A stretch of DNA of 64,000 nt from assembly GCF_014205215.1 (NCBI RefSeq), contig NZ_JACHNC010000001.1, forward strand, positions 4,655,001 to 4,719,000, read 5' to 3'. Of the stretch, positions 32,765 to 39,964 are shown in pieces (the first letter of the stretch is position 1; the number at the start of each line of letters is the position of its first letter). The position numbers and the translations under genes were made by a program. The notes beneath the pieces are model-generated. The model had not been told where the DNA came from, ran no database searches, and was given only the letters and a program-made list of their open reading frames with translations. This stretch comes from Actinoplanes lobatus (lineage in GTDB: Bacteria; Actinomycetota; Actinomycetes; Mycobacteriales; Micromonosporaceae).

Positions 32765-32908
32765 ATGGTGCTGATAGTCGCAGTGGCCTCGCTGGTCGTC
32801 GGGTTCGTCGGCGGCGTGTTCAGCTTGACGGCCAAGAACAAATGGTGCCCCGATTGCGGGACGAGCCTTGCCTGCCTCACCTGCGAGGAGGTGAACAGTG
32901 GAACGTAG
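32765..32908 (+). CDS. Small membrane protein with zinc-ribbon tail, 47 aa
   Basis: One transmembrane helix (VLIVAVASLVVGFVGGVFSL) is followed by a cysteine knuckle CPDCGTSLACLTC at residues about 30-42. ATG 32765 is preceded by GAGGGA. The next gene starts inside it at 32898. The protein is too small for routine annotation but has a clear membrane-plus-zinc architecture. Role unknown; it might anchor a complex with the two following proteins. Confidence 0.7.
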   Translation: MVLIVAVASLVVGFVGGVFSLTAKNKWCPDCGTSLACLTCEEVNSGT

Positions 32909-33164
32909 CGTCCTACCCGCGAAGCGTGAGATCCTGCCCGGCGTCATCCTCAAGGTGAGTGTCATGGGCGGATACTCCGTCGAGCGAGAGGATGACTACA
33001 TCGGCTGGATACATGCTGGCATCGGCGACCGATGGAGCGCCTACGTGAGACGGCCCGGAACCAGCGGCGAGCTCCTCGGCCGGTATACCCAGGACGAGGC
33101 CGTGAAGGCCATCGTGTCCGCCTGGGAGGCGGGCGCGGTCCTCCCGAACGGATGCCGAGCGTGA
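32898..33164 (+). CDS. Hypothetical protein, 88 aa
   Basis: GTG 32898 overlaps the 47-aa gene by 11 bases. The middle has a beta-hairpin pattern (GYSVEREDDYIGWIHAGIGD, RWSAYVRRPGTSGELLGRY) followed by a helix (TQDEAVKAIVSAWEAG). This layout resembles small single-domain proteins that flank XRE-DUF5753 modules in actinomycetes. No family name can be given. Its stop overlaps the next start. Confidence 0.65.
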   Translation: MERSVLPAKREILPGVILKVSVMGGYSVEREDDYIGWIHAGIGDRWSAYVRRPGTSGELLGRYTQDEAVKAIVSAWEAGAVLPNGCRA

Positions 33165-33484
33165 CGGAGAAGCGGGAGTATCCGCCGGCCGTACTCGTGC
33201 ACTCCGAATCCTGCCCCGATGTGGCGACTCTGCGCGGGCGCGGCGCGACCCTGATCCCGATGATCACGTCGGCCATTGCCCGCACCTACCCGAACGGCAG
33301 GATGCACAACTGCTACCACTTCACGTTGCAGAGACGCGGCGTGGTGGAGACGGTGCAGTATCCACCACACCAGTACGAAGAATCGACGGTGGTGTACGAC
33401 GACGCGATGATGCCGCTGTGCGCGGTATGTATGGGAACGCATGGCGTTCTCGACCGCCTGGTACTGCCGCCGGGCGTACGTTGA
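33161..33484 (+). CDS. Hypothetical protein with CxxC, 107 aa
   Basis: GTG 33161 shares GTGA with the preceding stop. The sequence has CYHFTLQRRGVVETVQYPPH in the middle and a terminal PLCAVCMGTHGVLDRLVLPP, in which one CxxC could bind metal with nearby His or Cys residues. No homologue is recognised. It is the last of three overlapping small genes and ends 25 bases before the convergent alcohol dehydrogenase. Confidence 0.65.
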   Translation: MTEKREYPPAVLVHSESCPDVATLRGRGATLIPMITSAIARTYPNGRMHNCYHFTLQRRGVVETVQYPPHQYEESTVVYDDAMMPLCAVCMGTHGVLDRLVLPPGVR

Positions 33485-33508
33485 CCGACAAAGGATGCAT
33501 AGCCCCAA

Positions 33509-34489
33509 TTATTCGAGGACTATGACGGCGCGGCCGGTGAGTGCGCCGGTGGCCAGTTTCGTGTAGGCCTCGTCGATCTCGGTGAATGCGAATTCCTCCA
33601 CCTGGTTGCGGATCAGGCCGGCCCCGGCGAGGGCGATCACGTCCTGGGCGTCGGCGATCGTCGAGCCCTGGAAGGTGAACACCTCGCCGTCGCGGGGCAG
33701 CGACGAGAACCACGGGCCGGTGTGCCGGCCGCCCGCCGAGCCGATCAGGCCGAAGGCGCCGCCGGTCCGCACCGCGGCGATCCCGGCGGTGATCGTCTCG
33801 TCGGTGCCGACGAAGTCCAGCACGACGTCTGTATCCGACAAACCGGATAGATCGGCGTAGGCGGAGTGGGCGCCGATGGACGAGGCATAGGAACGGCGGG
33901 CCGGGGACGAGTCGACCGCCACCACCGAGGCCGCCGTGAGGATCCGCAGGAACTGCACCGCGAAAGCCCCCAGCCCACCCGTGCCCACCACCACCGCCGT
34001 ACCGCCCGGCCCGATCCGGGGCAGCGCCCGCCGCACCGCGTGATAGGCCGTCGCCCCCGCGTCGGTGAGCGGCCCGGCCTGCCGCGGATCCAGCGACCCC
34101 AGCGGCAGGAGCGCCCGCGGATCGTCGACCAGCACGTATTCGGCCAGCCCGCCGTCCCGGCCGTAGCCGCGCCCGGCCAGCCCGTACGGGCATCCGCTCT
34201 CCTGCCCGCGCACGCAGTACCGGCATGTTCCGCACGACGACGGCGACACGAGCGCCACCGGCTCCCCGGTGTCCACCCGCCACCCGGCCGTCTCGTGCCC
34301 GAGCGTGAACGGCATCCGCCAGCCCAGCGCCGCGCCCGCGGCCGCCGGGATCCGCCGCATGGTGAGGTCGGAGCGGCACAGCCCGCACCCGGCGACCCGG
34401 ACCAGCACCTCGCCGGGCCGGGGTGCGGGGTCCGGCACGGTGACGGCCCGGGGAGGGGTGCCCCATTCGGTCATCCGGTACGCGCGCAT
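33509..34489 (-). CDS. Zinc-dependent alcohol dehydrogenase, 326 aa
   Basis: This MDR-superfamily alcohol dehydrogenase has a catalytic zinc site (CGLCRSD, GHETAGW), a four-cysteine structural zinc lobe (CGTCRYCVRGQESGC) and an NAD-binding fold (GTAVVVGTGGLGAFAVQFLR). It is slightly short (326 against about 340-350 residues). It is divergent from the Rv3531c-like operon, with a KstR-type box in the 81-base gap, so it probably oxidises a sterol-derived alcohol. The substrate is not predictable from sequence. Confidence 0.9.
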   Translation of the reverse strand: MRAYRMTEWGTPPRAVTVPDPAPRPGEVLVRVAGCGLCRSDLTMRRIPAAAGAALGWRMPFTLGHETAGWRVDTGEPVALVSPSSCGTCRYCVRGQESGCPYGLAGRGYGRDGGLAEYVLVDDPRALLPLGSLDPRQAGPLTDAGATAYHAVRRALPRIGPGGTAVVVGTGGLGAFAVQFLRILTAASVVAVDSSPARRSYASSIGAHSAYADLSGLSDTDVVLDFVGTDETITAGIAAVRTGGAFGLIGSAGGRHTGPWFSSLPRDGEVFTFQGSTIADAQDVIALAGAGLIRNQVEEFAFTEIDEAYTKLATGALTGRAVIVLE

Positions 34490-34545
34490 GCCGTCCAGCG
34501 TGGAGCCTCCGGAAGCGCGGAGTCAATCCGTGATTGACCAAAAAC

Positions 34546-34559
34546 TAGAACGAGTTCTA
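34546..34559. promoter_or_regulatory. KstR-type operator, perfect palindrome
   Basis: TAGAACGAGTTCTA fits TNNAACNNGTTNNA exactly and is almost fully symmetric. It is 11 bases before the GTG at 34571 and 57 bases from the divergent dehydrogenase. Confidence 0.85.
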
Positions 34560-34570
34560 TCGTCGACCCT

Positions 34571-35701
34571 GTGCTGACAACACCGTTCGCGGAAGCGATC
34601 CAGGAGGCCGAGAGGGTCATCACCACGGCCCCGCACGTCCGCGACGAGCAGGATCTCGTCGAGGGCTACGACTACCTGGCCGGCAGCATCCGCGCCTCGG
34701 TGCAGATGGCCTGGGCCTACCAGCGCGACTTTCCCTACTTCGTCCGCTCCACCGGGCCGTACACGAAGATGGGCCTGGACAACCCGGACACCCTCTACTT
34801 CCACGCCTGGCTGCGCGACGACGCCGAGTACGTGGTCACCGGCCGGCGCGGCACCACCGTCGACCTGAGCTTCCAGATCCTCGACGGCGCCTACTCACCG
34901 ATCGCCGTGCCGGGCAGCACCGCCGCCTTCGACGACCGGGAGATCCGCACCGAACCGGACGGTTCCTTCCGGCTGTTCCTCGGGCCCGGCCTGCCCGGCG
35001 CCGGGATGCTGGTGGTCCGCGAGGTCTTCAGCGACTGGGCCGGCGAGCGGCCCGGGATGCTGCGCATCCAGCGTGCCGACCGGATCGGTGCGGCCCCACC
35101 ACCGCCCACGATGGATGCGCTCACCAAGCGGTACGGCGTGGCCGGCAAGATCCTGATCAGCCGCCTGCGTACCTTCCTCGCGTTCGCCGAGCGGTTCTAC
35201 CTGAACCTGCCGGTCAACACGCTCACCCCGCCCCGCTCCACACCCGGCGGCCTGACCACCCAGTTCTCCTCGGCCGGCCACTACGAGCTGGACGACGACC
35301 AGGCCATGGTGATCACCGTCCCGGCCAGCGACGCCCCCTACCAGGGCATTCAGCTCGGCAGCATGTGGTACGTCTCGCTCGACTACATCAACCACCAGAC
35401 CAGCCTCACCCGCGACCAGGCCAGAATCGACCCGGACGGCATGATCCGGTACGTGGTGAGCGAACGGAACCCGGGCGTCGCCAACTGGCTGGAACGCCTC
35501 GGCCACCGCCGTGGCTACGTGCAACTGCGCTGGCAGCGGCTGTCCCGCGAGCTCACCGGCGAGGACGGCCCCCGGGTCGACATCATGGCCGTCGACGACC
35601 TGCCCAAACAGCTGCCGCACTACCGTCCGATCGGGCCCGGGGCGTGGCGCGAACGGATCGCCGCCCGGCAGGCCGCCACCGCGGCGCGGATGCTGGGCTG
35701 A
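34571..35701 (+). CDS. DUF1214-type protein, Rv3531c-like, 376 aa
   Basis: This is a conserved protein of the KstR regulon in mycobacteria with unknown reaction. Recognisable stretches are GLDNPDTLYFHAWLRDDAEY near residue 75 and DDDQAMVITVPASDAPYQGI and LGSMWYVSLDYINHQTSLTR in the C-terminal half. These fit a DUF1214-like beta domain. Length and gene order (followed by an SDR and a sulfotransferase-like protein) match Rv3531c-Rv3530c-Rv3529c closely. The start is GTG 34571, just after the operator. Confidence 0.83.
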   Translation: MLTTPFAEAIQEAERVITTAPHVRDEQDLVEGYDYLAGSIRASVQMAWAYQRDFPYFVRSTGPYTKMGLDNPDTLYFHAWLRDDAEYVVTGRRGTTVDLSFQILDGAYSPIAVPGSTAAFDDREIRTEPDGSFRLFLGPGLPGAGMLVVREVFSDWAGERPGMLRIQRADRIGAAPPPPTMDALTKRYGVAGKILISRLRTFLAFAERFYLNLPVNTLTPPRSTPGGLTTQFSSAGHYELDDDQAMVITVPASDAPYQGIQLGSMWYVSLDYINHQTSLTRDQARIDPDGMIRYVVSERNPGVANWLERLGHRRGYVQLRWQRLSRELTGEDGPRVDIMAVDDLPKQLPHYRPIGPGAWRERIAARQAATAARMLG

Positions 35702-35705
35702 GCCG

Positions 35706-36473
35706 ATGCTCCTCGACGGCCGGGTGGTGCTCGTCGCCGGTGTCGGCCCCGGCCTAGGCCAGGCGGTCGCGCTGCGCGCCGCTGAGCAGGGCGCCGACGT
35801 CGTGCTCGCGGCCCGCACCGAGACGACGCTGAACGAGGTGACCGCCAAGATCGGCGGCCGCGCGCTGGCCGTGCCCACCGACCTCACCGACGACACGGCT
35901 GTCCAGAATCTGGTCGACCGGGCGGTGAGCGAATTCGGCCGGATCGACGTGCTGGTGCACAACGCTTTCGTGATGCCGCCGATGCGCAGCCTCCGCAAAG
36001 TCGATCTGGAGGAGACCGGCCAGAGCTTCGAGATCAACGTCCTGGCCGCGATCCGGACGATTCGCCTGGTCGCGCCCGCGTTGATCGAGACACACGGCTC
36101 CATAGTGGTCGTCAATTCGGCGGTGCTACGACATTCGCGACGGCCGTTCGGGCCCTACCGGCTCACCAAAGCCGCCCTACTCGCGGCGGCGCAGAACCTG
36201 GCCAGCGAACTCGGCCCCCACGGGGTGCGGGTCAACTCGGTCGCCCCCGGCTGGATCTGGGCGGACACGCTGCGCGCCTGGTTCGAGTTCCAGGCCGCCC
36301 AGCGCGGCGTCCCGGCCCGGCAGATCTACGACGAGGTCGCGGCCGGCACCGACCTGCGCCGCCTGCCGGAACCCGACGAGGTCGCCGACGCGATCCTGTT
36401 CCTCGCCTCCGATCTGGCCCGCGGCGTCACCGGAGCGTGCCTCGACGTCAACTGCGGGGAGTTCCACTGGTGA
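35706..36473 (+). CDS. Short-chain dehydrogenase, Rv3530c-like, 255 aa
   Basis: This SDR has an unusual cofactor motif (VAGVGPGLGQAVALRAAEQG, Gly-rich but opening VAGVGPG) and HNAF in place of the usual NNAG, which is typical of its Rv3530c-like subgroup. The catalytic Ser, Tyr and Lys are in NSAVLRHSRRPFGPYRLTKA. It starts four bases after the preceding stop and its own stop overlaps the next start (GTGA). It probably acts on a sterol-degradation intermediate; the reaction is unknown. Confidence 0.88.
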   Translation: MLLDGRVVLVAGVGPGLGQAVALRAAEQGADVVLAARTETTLNEVTAKIGGRALAVPTDLTDDTAVQNLVDRAVSEFGRIDVLVHNAFVMPPMRSLRKVDLEETGQSFEINVLAAIRTIRLVAPALIETHGSIVVVNSAVLRHSRRPFGPYRLTKAALLAAAQNLASELGPHGVRVNSVAPGWIWADTLRAWFEFQAAQRGVPARQIYDEVAAGTDLRRLPEPDEVADAILFLASDLARGVTGACLDVNCGEFHW

Positions 36474-37597
36474 ACATCAGTGAACGCACCGACGTCGGCA
36501 CCGTTGACGACCTGCACGCCTCGGCGACCAGAATGACCGGGCTCGACGACTTCGGCGCTGGCGACGATCATCGGTCCGCGCTGTCGGTGCTGCTCACCGC
36601 GTACGCCGAAGAGGCATGCCTGACCCCCGCCGGCAGCAAGCGGACCCGCGGCCTGTTGCGCGCCTCGCTGATCTCCCGCCTGCTGGCGGAAGCCGCGTGG
36701 CGGCGATTTCCCGAGCATGCCGGCGTGAAACTGCCAAACCCGGTCTTCGTCACCGGACTACCGCGCACCGGCACCACCGCGCTGCACCGGATGCTCGCCG
36801 CCGACCCCGCCCACCAGGGCCCGGAGCTGTGGCTCACCGAGGTCCCGCAGCCGCGCCCGCCCCGCGAGACCTGGCCCGACGACCCGATCTTCATCACCCT
36901 GCGTGAGGCCTATCGGGCCGCGGGGCTGGACGGCGTCCACCTCATGCGCCCCGAGCAGGTGGAGGAGTGCTGGCGGCTGCTCTGCCAGTCGATGACGTCG
37001 GTGTCCTTCGAGTGCACCGCCTACATTCCGTCCTACTCGCGGTGGCTGTCCGAAAACGACTGGACGCCGGCCTATCGCAGGCACCGCCGTAACCTCCAGC
37101 TGATCGGACTCAACGACCCCGGCCGGCGCTGGGTGCTGAAGAACCCCAGCCACCTGTTCGCACTGGACGCCCTGCTCAGCGTCTATCCGGACGCCACGAT
37201 CATCCAGACCCACCGGGATCCGCGAACCGCGATCGCCTCGGTGTGCAGCCTCAACACCCGCGCCTCGGCCGGCTGGTCCACGGTCTTCGAAGGCGCGGTG
37301 GCCGGAAAAGCACAGCTGGAACTCTGGTCGCGCGGACTGCGCCGATTCCGCGCCGACCGGGCCCGGCACGATCCCGGGCGCTTCATCGACGTGCGCTACG
37401 AGGACTTCGTCGCGTCCCCGCAGCGCACCGTCGAGTCGATCTACGATCGCCTGGGGGTCCGGCTCACCGGTCCGGCGCGCGCCGCGATGGCCTCCTTCCA
37501 GGAGCAGACCATGCGGGGTACGGGTAAGCCCGCGCACACCTACCAGTTGTCCGACTTCGGCCTGACCCCCGGCGACGTCGACCGTGCGTTCGCCTAG
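36470..37597 (+). CDS. Sulfotransferase-family protein, Rv3529c-like, 375 aa
   Basis: PAPS-binding motifs are clear: the 5' phosphosulfate loop FVTGLPRTGTTALHRML and the 3' phosphate region QTHRDPRTAIASVCSL. Length and position as the third gene of the KstR-controlled trio match Rv3529c. A sulfotransferase in a sterol-degrading operon could sulfate a sterol, or the fold may have been recruited for another transfer; neither has been shown. Convergent with the AraC-type regulator; the two genes abut without a gap. Confidence 0.88.
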   Translation: MNISERTDVGTVDDLHASATRMTGLDDFGAGDDHRSALSVLLTAYAEEACLTPAGSKRTRGLLRASLISRLLAEAAWRRFPEHAGVKLPNPVFVTGLPRTGTTALHRMLAADPAHQGPELWLTEVPQPRPPRETWPDDPIFITLREAYRAAGLDGVHLMRPEQVEECWRLLCQSMTSVSFECTAYIPSYSRWLSENDWTPAYRRHRRNLQLIGLNDPGRRWVLKNPSHLFALDALLSVYPDATIIQTHRDPRTAIASVCSLNTRASAGWSTVFEGAVAGKAQLELWSRGLRRFRADRARHDPGRFIDVRYEDFVASPQRTVESIYDRLGVRLTGPARAAMASFQEQTMRGTGKPAHTYQLSDFGLTPGDVDRAFA

Positions 37598-38461
37598 CTA
37601 GGCGGGCTCCACCGGCATCCACAGTTCACAGGTGGCGGTGCTGAAATCTGCCGCCAGCTCCAGAATGGCCACGATCGACGGGCCCGGCCGCAGCCGCCAC
37701 GGGTTCGACGGGAACCACTCGGTGGCGGTCGCCGCCCACGCCGTCTGCAACGCCGCCGGGTAGGGCCCCGACGTGCGGAACACCGCCCAGCGGCCGGCCG
37801 GCACCTCGATGGCGTCCAGGTCGTCCGGCGGCGTGGTGCCCGCAGCGATCGCGGCCCCGTGCAGGTAGGTCAGCTCGGTGCCCTCCGCGGCATCCGGGCT
37901 GACGTCGTCGGTGACCTGCAACAGCCCGGCCGGCTCGGTGTCGCTGAGATCCTTGAGCCGCTGGTGCGCCTCGAGTGGCAGCCCGGCGATGTGCTGCTGG
38001 ATGTGCGGGTTGACGCCGGAGTAGATCAGCGGGACGCGGGCGGCATGGCCGACCAGCCGGAACGCGGGGCGGTCGACGATACGGGTGTCCATGGGAGTGC
38101 TCCCTTCAACGGTCAGGCGGAACCTGAGCTGCGGTTGTGTGCGGAGAGGACCACCGTCACGGCGTACGTCCCCGGGACCGGCGCCGTGCACCGCCCGGAA
38201 CGCCCGGCCGAACGCCTCGGTCGAGCCGTAGCCGTACCGGACCGCGATGCCCAGCAGATCCTCCTCGTTACGGATCACGTCGGCGGCCGCCACGGTCATC
38301 CGGCGGCGGCGCACGTACTCCGACAGCGGCATCCCGGCCAGCGACGAGAACATCCGGCGCAGGTGGTACTCGGTGGTGCCGAGCGTCTTCGCCACGGCGG
38401 CGACGTTCAGGTCACCGGGTTCTTCCACCAGTTCGGTGAGACGGTTCAGTGCTGCGATCAC
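37598..38461 (-). CDS. AraC-type regulator with GyrI-like ligand domain, 287 aa
   Basis: The two helix-turn-helices lie at about residues 8-105 (VAAVAKTLGTTEYHLRRMFS, DLLGIAVRYGYGSTEAFGRA). A GyrI/Rob-type effector domain follows from about 115 (RIVDRPAFRLVGHAARVPLI, VPAGRWAVFRTSGPYP). Such proteins, like Rob or BmrR-type readers, sense hydrophobic drugs. There is no adjacent exporter. It is monocistronic. Confidence 0.9.
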   Translation of the reverse strand: MIAALNRLTELVEEPGDLNVAAVAKTLGTTEYHLRRMFSSLAGMPLSEYVRRRRMTVAAADVIRNEEDLLGIAVRYGYGSTEAFGRAFRAVHGAGPGDVRRDGGPLRTQPQLRFRLTVEGSTPMDTRIVDRPAFRLVGHAARVPLIYSGVNPHIQQHIAGLPLEAHQRLKDLSDTEPAGLLQVTDDVSPDAAEGTELTYLHGAAIAAGTTPPDDLDAIEVPAGRWAVFRTSGPYPAALQTAWAATATEWFPSNPWRLRPGPSIVAILELAADFSTATCELWMPVEPA

Positions 38462-38562
38462 GAGGTCCTCCTTCCGCCCTCAAGACTGGCCGCTCCCGGG
38501 CCCCGCGCGCCCGATCGTTCGCGCCCGATCCGATCATCCGCCGGCAGGGCTAGGGTCGGACC

Positions 38563-39051
38563 GTGGATCGAAAGCCGCCGCTGCTTCTGCTCGACCTCGA
38601 CGGGGTGCTGAACCCGTTCGCCGCGCCGGTCTGCCCGGACGGCCACCTGGAGCGGGTGCTCTTCGAGGGCGAGGAGCCGGTGCGCTACTGCCCGGAGCAC
38701 GGCGACTGGATCCGCGAGCTGGCCGCCGCCGGGGAGCTGTGGTGGGCCACCGCCTGGGGCAATCACGCCAACGAGCTCTACCTGCCCTGCCTCGGCCTCG
38801 GCCCGCTGCCGTACGTCGAGTTCCCGCCGGTCCCGTTCGACCCGGAGCTCAAGGTCCCGGCGGTCGACCTCGTCGCCGGGGACCGGCCGGTCGCCTGGAT
38901 CGACGACAACCACACGGCGGCCGGCCTGCGCTGGGCCGCCGCCCGCCCGGCACCCACCCTGCTCGTCTCCATAGACCCGGCCGTCGGCTGGACCCGCACC
39001 GACGTCGACCGCGTCCTCACCTGGGCGCGCAACCCGTACGGCGACGCGTGA
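38563..39051 (+). CDS. HAD-like hydrolase, 162 aa
   Basis: The N-terminal LLLLDLDGVLNPFA carries the nucleophile Asp11 and Asp13 of the HAD family, and VAWIDDNHTAAGLRWA holds the C-terminal acidic pair. No cap domain of any size is present. It probably acts as a small phosphatase; the substrate is unknown. The start is GTG 38563, 101 bases from the divergent AraC-type gene. Confidence 0.82.
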   Translation: MDRKPPLLLLDLDGVLNPFAAPVCPDGHLERVLFEGEEPVRYCPEHGDWIRELAAAGELWWATAWGNHANELYLPCLGLGPLPYVEFPPVPFDPELKVPAVDLVAGDRPVAWIDDNHTAAGLRWAAARPAPTLLVSIDPAVGWTRTDVDRVLTWARNPYGDA

Positions 39052-39053
39052 CC

Positions 39054-39079
39054 ATCCCCGTCCTTCACAGGGCGGGGAT
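39054..39079. terminator. Hairpin between convergent genes
   Basis: Arms ATCCCCGTCC/GGGCGGGGAT surround a six-base loop. It begins just after the HAD stop and overlaps the end of the convergent gene at 39065. Confidence 0.6.
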
Positions 39080-39631
39080 TCGGTCGGTGGGGGCGGGCTC
39101 GCGGCGTTCCCGCAGCCAGAACAGGTAGCCGCGCAGGTAGGACTCCATGCCGTCGTCGAGGAAGGCGACCAGGTCACGGAGGCCTTGTGCGGCGTCGTGG
39201 TAGTGGCGGTGGTACTCCGGGTGGGAGTTCGCGGCCCAGGCCACGGCCAGATCAATGGCCCAGCGGCGCAGGCCGGCGCGGCCCGCCCACCAGTCACGGA
39301 CCGCCTCCGGGGTCCAATGGTCGTCGCCGTCGAGGGCGTAGCCGCTATTCAGCTCGATCTGGGCGGCGCTCACCAGGTCGGCCACCTCAGCCGGAGTCAT
39401 CGGCTGCCGGAAGACGAACTCGAAACCGGTCGTCGAGTCGATCGCGTCGTCGTTGCAGATGTGCCGTGGCGCGTCATTGCGGCCCATCTGCATGATGTCG
39501 GTCTCGCCCGTGTAGAAGGGGCCAGGCACATTGCGTGGATTCCGCTGCGACCAGTCACCCTCGAACGGGTCACGGTCCAGAGCGGCGACGATCCGCCGTG
39601 CCTCCGGCACCGGATTCCAGTAGCTGATCAT
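39065..39631 (-). CDS. Hypothetical protein, 188 aa
   Basis: The protein is soluble, mixed alpha/beta and rich in Trp, His and Asp (SYWNPVPEARRIVAALDRDP, HYHDAAQGLRDLVAFLDDGM). No family is recognised. It contains neither a signal peptide nor a membrane segment. It is convergent with the HAD gene. The 333-base gap after its start holds a GC-rich repeat but no promoter that I can define. Confidence 0.65.
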   Translation of the reverse strand: MISYWNPVPEARRIVAALDRDPFEGDWSQRNPRNVPGPFYTGETDIMQMGRNDAPRHICNDDAIDSTTGFEFVFRQPMTPAEVADLVSAAQIELNSGYALDGDDHWTPEAVRDWWAGRAGLRRWAIDLAVAWAANSHPEYHRHYHDAAQGLRDLVAFLDDGMESYLRGYLFWLRERREPAPTDRIPAL

Positions 39632-39825
39632 GCCGAACCCTAGCGCGCAGTCGATCTAGGACAACTGGCTTCCATCGCTGACCCTGCCGGCATCTTGAGT
39701 CAACGCGGAGTCATGGAATAGCAGCCCGGTTCCATATCTTGAGCAGGCGTCACGGTCCGGCATGGACCGACCTCCAGGGGTCAGCGCTGTTCCGTTGCGG
39801 TCGAGGCAGCCCTAGAGCCACCTGG

Positions 39826-39873
39826 ACCCGGTGGCCCGTGCGGCGCCAGCCGCCCGGTCAGGCTGCCACCCAC
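39826..39873. repeat. Dispersed GC-rich repeat, single copy
   Basis: GACCCGGTGGCCCGTGCGGC, then GCCAGCCGCCCGGTCAGGCT, is the reverse complement of the doubled element at 25,339-25,407. It lies in the 39,632-39,964 gap, which otherwise shows no gene. Confidence 0.7.
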
Positions 39874-39964
39874 TCAAGCCCGGCGGGCGCGGCATGGTCT
39901 GCCAGTCGCAGTGGCCTCGCGGGTCTCCTACGGCGGGTTCGCGTAGCCCGTACCGGAAATGGGG

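Noticed and set aside
39632..39964. Transposase or tRNA in the 333-base gap
   Set aside because: I found no cloverleaf, no inverted terminal repeats and no transposase-like frame; only a dispersed GC-rich repeat is visible.
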